Assembly: GCF_037975245.1 (NCBI RefSeq)
Contig: NC_092582.1
Location: 3,814,501 to 3,878,500, forward strand
Length of the DNA: 64,000 nt
Direction of reading: 5' to 3'
From: Apostichopus japonicus
Taxonomy: Eukaryota > Echinodermata > Holothuroidea > Aspidochirotida > Stichopodidae
Both the position numbers and the translations under genes were made by a program. This document shows positions 13,611-25,823 of the stretch, one piece after another. The number at the start of each line of letters is the position of its first letter. The stretch's first letter is position 1. Below the pieces are notes generated by a model. The model did not search any database, had not been told where the DNA came from, and saw only the letters and a program-made list of their open reading frames with translations.

Positions 13611-14391
13611 CTGGGTTTAGAAAGTTGACTACTTTGAGGCAAAGGTGCTCCTGGATACTGACGTTCATCTTCTGGTACCTCGTAGACACCGCTCTGGCCA
13701 TGTCCATTATCTCCAGTCCCTCGTGACCAAACCTTTGAACTTCTTCCTCACGTGGTATGTAGTTGGCTAGGACAGTCGAGAGACCCATGTATAAATCTGT
13801 CGGATGGCCTCTCATAGTAGCCAAGAGAACAGCATCCAGCCAAGTATCAGACAACATACTCGTGGTACTTTTAACTGTCAGTTTTGGCGCGAAAGGCAAC
13901 CGTTTGGTCCAATCGATTTCTCGGTGAAGTACACTGTCCATTAACTTACAGAGGAATTCAAAGAGTTCCGAATACAGGATTGGTCTATTCGTAGGCAGGT
14001 TAAGAGGTAGCGACATCTCTAGATCGGATTCAGCTGCAAGAAGGCTCTCTACCTCTGGTAATAATGGAAGCTCCGCGCGTGCGTATTCCATACCGCTGCG
14101 CATCCCGTTTCCGTTAGCGCTATGTTGGCCTTTCGTCACGTGGATCGCTTTATAACCACCTGTGTGTCTGATTTGCTTCGGGTCGAAATACTTAACAACC
14201 GGAGGCCCATGGGCCATAGATGGAGCCGGAAATTCGAAATGTTCCCCGGAACCACTACTTAGTGACGTAGGAGAAAATGTAGGGGACGCCCCGTCACTTC
14301 CGGTGGCGGGACTCTTCACGCCCACTGGTCGCATGTACTCCTTTTCATATTCATCTCCAGTCATTATACGGTTAATTTCATCCGATGTTAG
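13611..14391 (-). CDS. NR6A1: NR6A1/GCNF hinge and main ligand-binding-domain exon
   Basis: The exon starts right after a T-rich acceptor (AG at 14393-14392), phase 0, with LTSDEINRIMTGDEYEKEY, the counterpart of vertebrate ISEEEIERIMSGQEFEEE. In the joined protein it covers residues 143-402. Residues to about 247 are a Ser/Pro/Gly-rich hinge. From LLPEVESLLAAE onward it is the ligand-binding domain: NRPILYSELFEFLCKLMDS aligns with the GCNF helix-3 region, HREIDWTKRLPFAPKLTV with IAWIKKLPFFCELSI, then MLSDTWLDAVLL, the helix containing EEEVQRFGHEGLEIMD, and VVNFLNP. The donor GTAAT starts at 13610 and leaves one base. The LBD is far less conserved than the fingers, which is normal for NR6A. 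Carrying 260 codons in one exon is more compact than the vertebrate gene, where this region is split. Confidence 0.95.
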
Positions 14392-16079
14392 CTAAAAAAA
14401 AAAAAATGAAAAAAAAAATTATAACAGTTAAGAAAAAATAGACGAAAGGTTATACCTTCGGGAAACTGAAGAATACCATTTGAGCTACAATACCAGTTGT
14501 TCTCTGTGTCCCTTTACTACACGTTGTCCCTGCTGTCACTACGTGTTGCCACACCCCCCCCCCACACCACCCGCACTGTCCCGAAGATGATGTTGAACTT
14601 GAATCAAAGACAAAAAGAGTCCATCCCTTCTGGTTGTTCAGTATTAAACACATGCAGCACACCTATAAGAATACTTGAATTTCTTCCCAACTTGCAAACC
14701 TTTGAAACCTATATTTAATCATTTTTGCAATAACTGCGTCAATTTGATTCTTATGAAAAAATTTTCCCCCAGCATATTTATGGATAAGAACATAGGAAGC
14801 TTGGATTAATATTCAGTTAATCAGAGACTTCTAATTCATTTTAACAGCACAGCTCAAACGAATAGGTGAACAGAAACATCAAATGGAAGGTGGTTCCCCT
14901 TATTTTTCGGAACACATAATACATACCCCTCCCCCACCGACATATTCATATCATACCCCTCACCACCCCCATTTTCGACTAATTCGTGGTTGCATATTTG
15001 ACTTACTGGGTCTAGTGCAAACAATATTGCAATACTCGTTTGGAATTCATATATTCACGAAATTTCTTCAAACATATTATAAATTATTCTATTGATAATA
15101 CGACCATTGATCCCACTCAGACAATAAAAATGAGAAGAAAAAAAGTAATAACTTCTAAATGCCAACAATTGCTTCTAAAACATCTGCAAATGAGCTTCCT
15201 TCATTTACAAACTTCAGTGATCACACAATGCTTTATACATTTTAATTTCATTTTCTTATTACAATCACAAGATTAGCAGATAACTTGACCTTATGCGTTC
15301 CTCGCCTTTTTTTTCGCACGCACAAGGACTGCAAAAGTATGTATATCTGCTTCGTCTCGGACGAGAACATTATTAAAAATAACAAAATATTCTGTCCTTA
15401 TATCAAAGAGAGGGTAAATTTAATCTTTGATATGAGCAACGGCCGTGAAGTAAACCAGCTTGTTGCACGCAAACGAAGTACCGTAACGGATATATGGGAA
15501 ACACATATACATAGTGCCGAAGATTGCAAAACTTATACGCGTCGAAGATAGCAAACACATTCGGCGGGACATGTGAGATATTAAAATAAATCACACACGT
15601 ACACATACACACACATACACAATGTAGTGTCGAAGAAAGCGAGCACATCATTGTGTCGAAAATAAAATAGCTGAGAAAACGAAATCTCTTCGCAACGCTA
15701 GTGACATACTAAAATAACAAACGTTTCTTTTATATGTTTGTTTGAATACAAACAATCTTTAAAGTAACATCTTTAAAGTAAAATAATATTGATATATAAT
15801 TGATATATACGGTATATATGTGATCATTACGTGACAGTTACTGAGAAGCCGACAAGAAACTTTTCAAACTCTCTTTTTACAACATTGACGAGCCTTTCTG
15901 AAAATAACAACAAGACAAAACTGCTGCAGTTGGGGGCTGTTGACGACATCAGCACCCCAGATCAAGGAACGGTCGGTACTCAGATATTCGCTACCCAGAT
16001 ATAAAACTGTATCAGTTTTATCAGCATTTATTGATAATTAAAAATTGTTTGTTAACAGGACGAGTGACATTCAATACGA

Positions 16080-16220
16080 TTTGTCCTTAATAAATTTGTA
16101 ATGCATTTTATACATGTCCGTGGAGACCTTGAAAGTTCCATCTTTTACATATTTGGTTGTTCGTTCCGTGCTTTAGACTTGTTCTCCAACCACTTTGATT
16201 GATGAGCCTTCAAAACTGTG
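16080..16220. repeat. Repeat family A, partial 3' copy
   Basis: TTTGTCCTTAATAAATTTGT at the start and CCAACCACTTTGATTGATGAGCC near the end correspond to the 3' half of the copies at 100-445 and 56870-57235. Confidence 0.4.
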
Positions 16221-16566
16221 GACTGCTTATCGGAAAGAAAATTGGTTATGACATTTAAATACACCTATGCTATACTGGAGAAATATATGTTTTAGAAACG
16301 GCATAATTATGTAAGTCTGTTACTTTGAAAAAGGGTTAAATGTATCTGAAAGTCTTCAGAGGTACATCATTTTCGTCCGTTAGATAAGGAGAACTTGACA
16401 AATCTTTAAATATTTGCAACTGAGGTCTGCTGGGGTATCAAGCCAAGCGTCACATTATTAATTTAAACTATCAAAATTTCATAAGCAATATAGAATAGAG
16501 AAGTCAAAATGGAGTGGTCAACATTTCGCAAGATTTATTTCATGAATTCCTACCGCTTCCTAATGT

Positions 16567-18054
16567 CATAGGCGTACGAGGCGGGGGGGGGGGGGCAGGG
16601 GGGCAGAGTGCCCCCCAAATTTCCAGAGGACAAGAAATTCGGGCAAAAGTCCTGAAAAATTCGGGCAGCCTAAGAGGAGAAAAAATTTTTGCCCGACAAT
16701 TCCATGATTTTCTTTATTTAGCATCATGATGCCCGAATATTTCCGTGTAACACCACCGTAAGCGCAGTTCATCTGGGCTACCACGCTTTTTGCACGATCA
16801 TTTTTTTTTCTAACTAGTCAATTGTATACCTGGACCAAGGGCGGCGGAACCGGGGGGGGGGGCACATGGGGCACGTGCCCCCCCACTTTTCCTCAGGTTA
16901 AAAATGTGCCTTTTTTCTAGATAAAAACTGAGGTGCCTCAAGTTAGCAAGAGGCCAGGGAACCAGAATGAACACTCGGGGAGGGCCGTTTCCGGCCATCT
17001 GAGGGGTTTGTAAAACCAAAAATTTTATAGTACGCTCCGCGCCAACCGATGGTGGCGCTCCGCTCAGATAGTCGTGCATACAACTTTGCAAATCCTGGCT
17101 AAGCCCGTGACTTTGAATGAATTTCTGTGGGTCAAACTCAAAGCTATTTTGAATGGAAAAATATTAACAAGAAAAAAAAACTCTAATTCGGAAGATTCCT
17201 ACATTAGCAACTAGCATGATTTCACCTCATTTTGTCTCAAAAGAAAACTTGTTCCTTGTTTCCCAATTTGCGCATTGGATATTGCAGTGCTAGTATACAT
17301 ATTTTCTTTGAGGGGGGGGGGGGGGTTGATGGAGTGATGTGTATACGCAAATAAGATAATACAATAAGAGTTATAAAGGGTACTAAATATAAGGCTGCAT
17401 CAGTCCAATCGAATTTCTACAAAGTGCCCTTTGATGACGGTGCCCCCCCCCCCCAGATTAAAGTGCTTCCGCCGCCCTTGACCTGGACATCCCCGACATG
17501 AGTGTATATAAGAAATATATTCTTTTTCATGGATGGTGGGGGGGGGGGGGAGTGCCTACAAGCCTAGAAGTACGGGTTTATCATATTCTTTGTTATATTT
17601 TATACATTTTTGTGAGACAAATTGGCATGCAGTCTCACCCGACACAGCGACATTATCCCGCCTACGTGTCGTTGAACAATGTATGTTTTTCTGGAGGTAG
17701 CTGAATACTGTTAAAATAATAAATAAGGTAACTAAATAGGAGCTAAAAAAAATATACTGTCCCATTTTTCCCCTTCAAAGTGATGTTACCATTTTTTCTT
17801 CTTCTAATTTTACAAAATTTTTGGGGAAGTGAAAATTTCTAAAACGTGAGATTATAAAATAAAGAATGTTTAGATGCAACTTGCAAGGCCTCAGAAGTGC
17901 CGTTTCCGGCAATCTGAGAGGCATTGTTTGCCAAAACTTTTCTTGTACGCTACGCGCCAACCGATGGTGGCGCTCCGCTTAGATAGTGTCACGGGAACTT
18001 TCGCGCACAAAAAGTTCTGCCCCCCCCAAACTGAAATGGTCCCGTACGCCTATG
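16567..18054. mobile_element. hAT-like non-autonomous transposon (1.49 kb, interrupted by another MITE)
   Basis: It has perfect 12-bp terminal inverted repeats: CATAGGCGTACG at the left and CGTACGCCTATG at the right. It is flanked by an exact 8-bp duplication, CCTAATGT (16559-16566 and 18055-18062). The 8-bp duplication and CA-starting termini are typical of the hAT superfamily. It encodes no transposase. Without its insert (16836-17480) and that insert's duplicated target copy it would be about 835 bp. Just inside both ends are G-runs or C-runs. Confidence 0.85.
16836..17480. mobile_element. hAT-like MITE nested in the larger element
   Basis: It is 645 bp with perfect 14-bp terminal inverted repeats CAAGGGCGGCGGAA / TTCCGCCGCCCTTG and an exact 8-bp duplication ACCTGGAC (16828-16835 and 17481-17488). 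It carries an internal motif CGCCAACCGATGGTGGCGCT (17040-17059) that is also in the host element near 17949, so host and insert are related families. No coding capacity. Confidence 0.88.
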
Positions 18055-18095
18055 CCTAATGTACGTCCCTCCCTCCCAGGTTTCCAAGTTCCAAC

Positions 18096-18459
18096 CAAGG
18101 GCGTAGGAACCGGGGGCTGGGGGCGCCAGCCCCCAGTGAAAAATATGGAGGGGCGGAAGTATCATTCCGCCCCCCCCCCGCTTCGCAAGTCAGAAAACCC
18201 CTTTTTCATTTCCAAATGAGAAAAAAATCTCATTTGGAGCACCAAATTGCATCTAAGGCCAGGTGAAAATGCAAAATTATATACAAAATGGAGTGGGTGG
18301 GTTGAAGTGTGCTATATTGCACCAAATTGCATCTGAGGCCACCTGGAAATGCAAAAAAATTCTAAAGGGGAGTGGGACACCCCCTCCCCTTAGACCCCTC
18401 CCCCAGGCCGGCCATCAGTCTTCAGCCACCCCACTGAAAAGTACCTTCCTACGCCACTG
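18096..18459. mobile_element. Third hAT-like MITE, diverged
   Basis: A 364-bp element with termini CAAGGGCGTAGGAA and TTCCTACGCCACTG (12 of 14 positions pair). The flanking 8-mers GTTCCAAC and TTTTCAAC match at 6 of 8, fitting an old target duplication. It is only 34 bp from the outer nested element and has the same G/C-run subterminal pattern. Inside, a segment near 18239 (GCACCAAATTGCATCT) is repeated near 18318. Confidence 0.7.
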
Positions 18460-20985
18460 TTTTCAACCATCCTCTGTCCGTCACCCACCCCCCAACACAC
18501 ATTCTTACGCTTTCGAGTAGCTATAATGACCAGGGAACCCGGGAATTTTGATTTCGATAAGTCCCTCCCCCCCCCCCCCCATCAATGAATAAAGCAGCAG
18601 TAATTAATTTGTAAAACAGAATCAACAAAAATCAAATGAAAAAAAATTTGAGCGAAATTTTCTTATCTTCCTTTTTCCTGTTTGTTTGGTCGAATTAAAC
18701 AGAACCCATATTTTGGGGGAAATTGTCTTAGATGGATCAATAACTGTGTTCAATTTTGGTAAAAATGACGAGCAAACCAAGTTTTGGCAATGAAAATATT
18801 TGCACATATTTGGAGACACCACATCTAGCACAACCATTCGTATTGAAATTCGTAACCAGCGAGTATAAGCATGGAGGTAAAAACAGAAACCGCAACCAGA
18901 GAACATTTTGCGTCCAGTTTCTTCCCCAAATTATGCAAACGAAGTCCTCCGTTTATCATTCCTTTTGCGATTTCTATGGAGAGGGGGGGGGGGTGGGAAT
19001 GATAGGGGAGGGAAGGGAAGGGAAGGGTGGATTATTTGTTCATTGAGTGGTTTATACGATCAGTTTTGACTAATGCAAATTATTTCACAGCTGTAAGCAT
19101 CATTCCTGACAAACAACGAGGGCTTGCGCAATCCTCCCTCATACCACTTTCCCTCCCAGGAACAGATCACTAAAAGTTCCAATTTCCAACCCTCGCTAAA
19201 CCGTACCGCCCATCATCATAATAAAAGAAAAATTACCCATAAATCATCTGTCACAGGGCGATGACATTCCACCGCACAAGATACAAATAGCCTAAATATA
19301 ATTGCAGTCATTTCCATAATAGAACTAAAACCGTCTTTGTTGAAGAGTTTGAAATGTAAACATCGTTTTAGACAGCCTGTTAAAATCAGATAAAGGTACC
19401 CTCCACTCCAATTTCGCTCAAATGGCTCGAGATTACCTAACGTAGCCTACCACCTTATAGGTTGACCCACCTTAGTTAACCTTTCCTTGTGCTAAACCTA
19501 CTTTTACTGGCCTTCGCACTTACGTCTTCAAAACACAAGCCATAATTCAAGGACACTCGTTTTTATTTCGTCCGGGCAAGTGACGAATGTTCTCTTGATT
19601 ACGTAATAGAAACTGTTTCATGTGACTTCTCTCGATAGCGTAATTTTAGACGCAGTCAAATGATAGCACACCTATATAAAGATAGAAGCTACTATACAAA
19701 CAAATCGAAGATGTGACTCCAGGGAAAGTTTACGATATATCGAAAAATAGAAAGATGAATGAATGAATGAATGTTCACCACACATGTCCCGCATGGCGCG
19801 CTGTCATTCCGTCGTCACGGAATGAAAAATCATTACATTAATTGCAAACAGGGCGTGCTACGCAGACGACGCAAGTTCGTGTGTAACTTGAAACTTGCGT
19901 TACCGCACGACGGTAATTCCCGCTAACGAAGCAAAATGTCACCAGAATTAGGATTGTATACTGAATGGTAAATTCGGGGGTACTGATGGAGGTTGACCCG
20001 GAACACTGTCAAGGGGGTGGGGGATGGGGGTGCATTGTTAAAACGTTATGAGCCAAAACAAGTTACCTATGTGCAATAGTAAAAGAGGTAAAAGAGGAGA
20101 GCAGTAAATTCCCAAAAGGACAAAGGTGTTGGCCAGGGGAAAATGGCAGCCAGGAGTGTCCAGAAGCCAGGTGATACCCCGTCATAAATAAGCCCCCCCC
20201 CCTCCATGTCTTCATTTTACCTCAAGTATAATACCAGAAATGAAAATATGTTATTCTTTTATCTCCCCCGCCCCCTCCTGCTCTCCTATTTTGCACTCTT
20301 CATTATTTTGCATTAAGTATATATTAAAGACAAGAAAATATTTACTTTTATTATCCCACATTTTTCCCGGGCCCCAAAGGGACACCTGTCCTTAGGGTTA
20401 TAACCCTCGTGAACCTATCCTTCTTTTTCAGCCCCTCCCACCCCCCACCCCACAGATGGCAGCTCCTTGCTTGGGAGGGATACTGGTGAAAATGGTGTGG
20501 ATTGCATGCATAAATCCATACTGCTTGATTGGCATATTATATATGATGAAACAGATGCTGATCATGAAGAACTTAAGACAAAATAAGCATTAATAAACTA
20601 TATGACCTTCAGATATATAATGCCTGATTGTATATAAGATTTAATTGCATAAAGAACATGCCTTTCACACTTAATTGGTGTAATACTAAATACTTTTTTT
20701 CTTGTTTTTTTCATTGCACTGCTCGCACAGTATACTTGCAATTTTCAAGACACAACCACAACTATTCCCCCCAAATGAGGCAGATGGAGGTCCACGGAAA
20801 AGCCACTGCATCCCCCACCCCACCTCAACCCACCCCACCCCTTCTCTTCTTCATCACAACAAGTACCATAAATGTGTTTCCGTTGCAACCCCGAACGACT
20901 TTACTATCTCGCAGCTAATATGATCTCGTTTTAAGTTAAAGTTATGTATAGGCAATACAGAGGCAATACATGCCTTGAATATGAA

Positions 20986-21120
20986 CGCGTGTGTTTGTCA
21001 ATGGACTGGACGACGTTAATCCGTAACAATCGGATCCATTATAGGCGTCTGGCCTTGGCTAAGGCCAGAGGTCATTACAATGTTACGTAAAATGTAACAA
21101 TGTTAGGGCAAACACACACG
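20986..21120. mobile_element. 135-bp fold-back element
   Basis: The ends CGCGTGTGTTTG and CAAACACACACG are inverted (11 of 12). Near the middle is a perfect hairpin CTGGCCTT-GGCT-AAGGCCAG, followed by AATGTTACGT and ATGTAACAATG. The compact symmetrical layout suggests a very small MITE. Confidence 0.45.
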
Positions 21121-22094
21121 GGTTAACCACCCGTTGAAGCAATGCTATACCGGACTACCGCAGAGCTCCTTTGAAGGTCGACAAATCTTACGAGAAAAGA
21201 AATGTCAAACTTTTACCCCAAGGAGAAAATAAAAATGCATGACTGGAAAAACATGACTCATATCGCACCATTTCTATAATTACTGTTAAAAAAACACATA
21301 TTAATCGGTTAAAGGATTTATCCTAACATGGGTTTTCACCCGAAACAGGAATAGGAATCAAGTGTGGATAAGTATTGTACCCCCTTCCAAACCCAAACCC
21401 GCCTCCCCCTACGGGAGCAATTTATATGCTAATAACCTTCAAGTCCCATCACATAGTTAACATGCAATTGGAAATGTCAAGTCATTCCTAGTGTAATTAA
21501 CGTTTAATAGCCATAAATTATCTTTTTTAATTTCAATTTCCATAATTCCCATTAGTTTGTTGAAGCTCTTTGTTTCAAATCCTGAATGGACAGCGTCATA
21601 TCAATTATGTGAGCCGGGCGTTTTCAAACATACAGATCTCGAAAAGATACTTATTTTACTCAGAAGTAGAAGGTGTGCTTAATAGCCGTCCCCTCCCCTC
21701 CCCCCCCCCCTGGCCAAAATATGATCAAACTGCTAGTTTTGTTTCCTTCAGAAAATTAAAATCTAACTGGCAAAATCACGACTAAATATATGTAAAAATG
21801 TTAGTTTTTTTTCAGTATATGTGGTAATAGCAATAGGGATTATTTGGACTCTGTACTAAATGAGTCAAAATTATTTTTTTTAATAAGGAACATTTTTTGA
21901 AGGATGAATTAGAAGGTCATCAAATTCCGCAAATATATAGCCTAAGCTCCGTAGAAAGAAACGTAATCATGCAGCTGTGGTCAACTTTTACTGCAAACCT
22001 ATTAAGAAGCATCTTATCTCACTGAAATACTTAATTATCTCACTGAAAAGCAAGACTATTATGTAATATATAACAACATGGGTACGGGAAAGAC

Positions 22095-22490
22095 ATGTAC
22101 TAGGGAGGGGGTGCGGGGGATCTAGGTTCGCGCTCGTACTGTTGTACCCGTACCCCTGAAGTTGTATTTGGAAACGTGCTGTTGTACTCCACAAAGAATA
22201 AATCAATTCCCTTCAGTTCTTAAACCGAGTACAAGACTCTAAAGCACGGATACGATTACGTAATCGTTAATCATCTAACTGAATTCCTCATTTGAAGTGG
22301 AGTACAACAAGCACGAGCACGACTGCATGGGTACGAGTACAACAGTACAAGCGCGAAACCCCGGAATCCCCTCCCCCAGTCTCCCCTCCCCTCCACAAGA
22401 CTCCCCTCCCCCAGACTCCCCAGACTCCCATCCCCTCCCTCAGACTCCCCTCCCCCAGACTCCCCTCCCCCAAACTCCCCTCCCCCGTGC
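22095..22490. repeat. GTAC-rich fold-back with C-rich tandem tail
   Basis: 22125-22190 and 22299-22360 are inverted copies sharing GTACAACAGTAC, GAGCGCGAA / AAGCGCGAA and GGAGTACAACA. Outside each arm lies a G-run or C-run. The right side extends into a C-rich tandem array (22367-22486) built on CTCCCCTCCCCCAGA units. A similar GTACTC-rich patch lies at 32690-32895. Confidence 0.55.
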
Positions 22491-23936
22491 ATGTGAAGTA
22501 CCGCCTTAAATGGTCCGAATTTTAAAATTTTGTAGAAAAGATAGAAAAAGGGGCGAGGGATATGAGCATAACAGGGCCATTAACAACAAGATATTGCTTA
22601 GGTCACGTTCATACACATGTTGATATCTTTATCTATGTAATCAAGAAAAATGATGTCAGGTACTGCGAGAATATCAAACCCCCAAATTTCACATTTTGTT
22701 GAACTTTTACACTCATCTGAAATTTAAGCACCCATAAAAAAAAATCCAGCTTTATTATTGAGAAGGTGTCAAAAACAGTCACATTGGAACTATAAATGAA
22801 GAAATCGGTGCAATTATCCTCATGCCAACAACAAAACTATAAGAAAGCAGAAGAAGAAGAAAGAGAAAAAAAAGCAAATAAAAGTATCCCTTGGAATTTA
22901 GAATTAATGCTATTACGCCTATGAAGGAAACCCCTTATGACTATATTAGAAGGAATCCTGACAAAGCCCTAAACCCTGACCTACGAATGACCGTTGAAGC
23001 TAATCTCACAACAAAAGAAGTCCAGCAAACATGAGGCAAAATAGAAACGTCGAAGAAAAAAAAAATAGCCAGCCTGCTTTCTCAATCGGTGGGGATAATA
23101 AAACCTGCACATTGCACCGCCATCCAGCACGATATATGTAACACAACAGGTTGATCGAGACGGGGATGATTACGTAATCTAGAGAAATAGAATTAGGTCG
23201 TTCGAAGGCCATGCCTTAGATACATTACGTAACCGCTGCGGGTGAACTCCTGCGTTAGTCAAGGCGAAGTCCTTGAACGTTTCAACCTCGTTTTTCATGA
23301 AGGTATGTAAAGAACAGACTGACTATAAGCAACGTTTGGCCTCTGGTCGACCTTACGAGAAGGAGGTGCTTATCACCATCGGTAAGAGAGAGAAAGATAC
23401 ACAAACCAAAGACTAGAATCCGTGCTTGTATTCGAAACGGGGGAGGCAGAGAGATTAGCAAAAGTTCATCCTCATATCGCCGCTTTGATCAAAGTTTTTT
23501 TTTTTTCTTTTTTTGATAGGGATGGCTTTTTGACCTCCAAGTATGTCCAATTATAATTAGGAGAATGTTGGGCGGTGTAAGGCGTACTTGGCCTTCAATG
23601 GTGCATCAATTTAAATGAAGGGTGCAGAAGTGGTTTTGTTGATTGTTTACCAGTTCATCGAAATATGCGTGACAGAAACAGGTGTTATTAAAATTGAGGA
23701 ACTTTTATTGTTTTCAAGTTGTGTAATATAACAATGATATTATGCAAACAAGTAGTCCCCCGTCATGGTTTGATTGAATGGTGCATATTGACTGAGCAGC
23801 GACATGGAGATAAACAAAAGGAAAAAACAAAACCAAACAATAAATATTAAAGTAGAAACAAAACGATGGTCAAGAACCGTAAAACCAAAAATAGTGCAAA
23901 CTGTTTCGTTTTTAGAACGGATCATGACTGTAAAAT

Positions 23937-23979
23937 TAAGACCTGTAAAACTAAAGACTGTTTAGGTTTACAGGTCTTA
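23937..23979. other. 13-bp-arm hairpin
   Basis: TAAGACCTGTAAA and TTTACAGGTCTTA are perfect inverted repeats around a 17-bp loop; AGGTCTTA is then repeated directly. The function is unknown. Confidence 0.6.
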
Positions 23980-25198
23980 GGTCTTACCCTTGTCACCCTT
24001 GTAGAAACTGTTCTGAATTTGTTTTGGTTCTCGATAAGTTACCTCAGCTTCTTCTCCGAATTTCGCCAAATACAAATACGGGGGGGGGGGGGGTGGGGAG
24101 GGGGAGGAGGGGGATAATGAGAGGAATATATCTGCCAGTTGGGGCTGGCATGGGCAGTGATAGGGATAAATTGATATAGGGATAGATAGGTAGGTTTGGT
24201 GAGTAAACTAGCTGTTTCATGTCCTTTTGTATCCAATGACAATACCAATTGTCACATCATTAGATTTTCAACCAACATACAACATTATTATAGGTTGCAC
24301 TGTTCAAGAAATGGCTAAAATATTGTTAAAACTTATTAAAAATAACTTCCTTTCTAAATTTAGATTATTTCCCTATGAATCCAAATCAAACTGTTTTGAG
24401 GGTCGCACAAAAAACGATTTCATAAAGAGATTGTTCCATTACTTTGACTTTCTCAAATTGGGGGGGGGGGGATTGGAGTTGAGGGGGTGAGGTGGTAGGG
24501 AATGGGAATTGAATCATGTTAAACGTGAAAACAAAGTATAGTGCATACACGTTACCATAGATAAATAATTGAAACCAGTATGTGATTGATTTCCTTTATT
24601 CTTTTGTTTCATTTTTAATTTCGTGATTGGACAAATCCGGAGGAAGCCATTCGGGATTTCAAGTACTTTAATGATGTAGTTAGTAGCCTTGAATAAAAAC
24701 CATACTGACAATTAAATGAGGTCCTCGAGGCTAGTAAAAGTGCAAGTATTTTTGTCTTGACATCAGCTTGGTTATCTATAATTATCATACGCGTTTTTAT
24801 ATCACTCCCTGCAATACTGCCCGCAGGTCGAATTAATAAACATATCTTGAACTCTTCCACCTTTGCTGTGTTACGTAATAACAACAGCAATCTTGTTTGC
24901 TGTTTGTAATTAAATGCATCGTTTGTTGCTGGGAAGTGAAAAACAATCGATTGCATATTTTAATAGGACAATTCCATTTTACAGATGGAAGGAAGTCGGG
25001 GGGAGGGGAGAGGGTGGAGTGGGGTTGAAGGGGTTATTTGGATCGAAGTTGAAACTCGGTATCACCTATCTTTTCGGGGTAAGGAGCTAACAAGGGGTGG
25101 TAATCGGGCAGATGAGGGTATTAGCTTTCTCCAACCCGTGCTTATGCCCCACGGTTGATAATACATAAGCCTAATGCATAATAGCATTTTGAAATTAA

Positions 25199-25559
25199 AG
25201 GGAGTGAAGACTCGCGCACAAAGAAACGTCTGATGCCGGTTATCTGACCTAGTTTCGAATGAGGTGTAACAGAAGTGTTAGACACCACCATCGATCCCAG
25301 AAATAATCACACAGCTTGCTACCCTCGGTAATTAGACACTAGTGTACAGTCAATACATGCAGCTACGGTCAATACCGACAAAACAGTGTACATAGCAGCG
25401 ATGGACATGTCAGGTCCACATAAAGATAACAAGGTATCACGTTTCATTACTGTCTGCATTTTGTAGCGACAAGAAGAAAACTTCACTTGCAAGCAACGGA
25501 AAGTTAACTTTTTCTTTCAGAGGGCGACACGCGGTTTGGGGCGAGTCTTCAATGCCTTT
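25199..25559. mobile_element. Interspersed ~360-bp TIR element, copy 1 (TTAA-flanked)
   Basis: This copy aligns along its whole length with 40741-41103 in the same orientation. Its ends form an imperfect inverted repeat: AGGGAGTGAAGACTCGC at the left, and the right end read in reverse gives AGGCATTGAAGACTCGC. It is flanked by TTAA on both sides (25195-25198 and 25558-25561), which suggests a piggyBac-type MITE; a TA duplication cannot be excluded. No ORF of note. Confidence 0.72.
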
Positions 25560-25796
25560 AAGAAGATAGCAATATACCAACATGCCCAAATGAGAAATTG
25601 AATCTTCACTTCCTGTTCAAATTATTAGCTAATTAAAATTATCTCAAAGACCTCCCTGACGTATCGAAAACGTAAAGAGAGAACTTAGTTTAAATACAGA
25701 GGAAACAGGTTGAAATTTCTTTCATATCATTCCTTTCCCTTGCTTAAACATTCTTGTCCTAAGGGTAGGGAGCCAGACACATTACGCCTACCTTGA

Positions 25797-25823
25797 TTTC
25801 ACAATGCGAAATTGTGAAATCAT
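25797..25823. other. 11-bp-arm hairpin
   Basis: GATTTCACAAT and ATTGTGAAATC are perfect inverted repeats with a 5-base loop, in otherwise unremarkable intron sequence. Confidence 0.6.
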
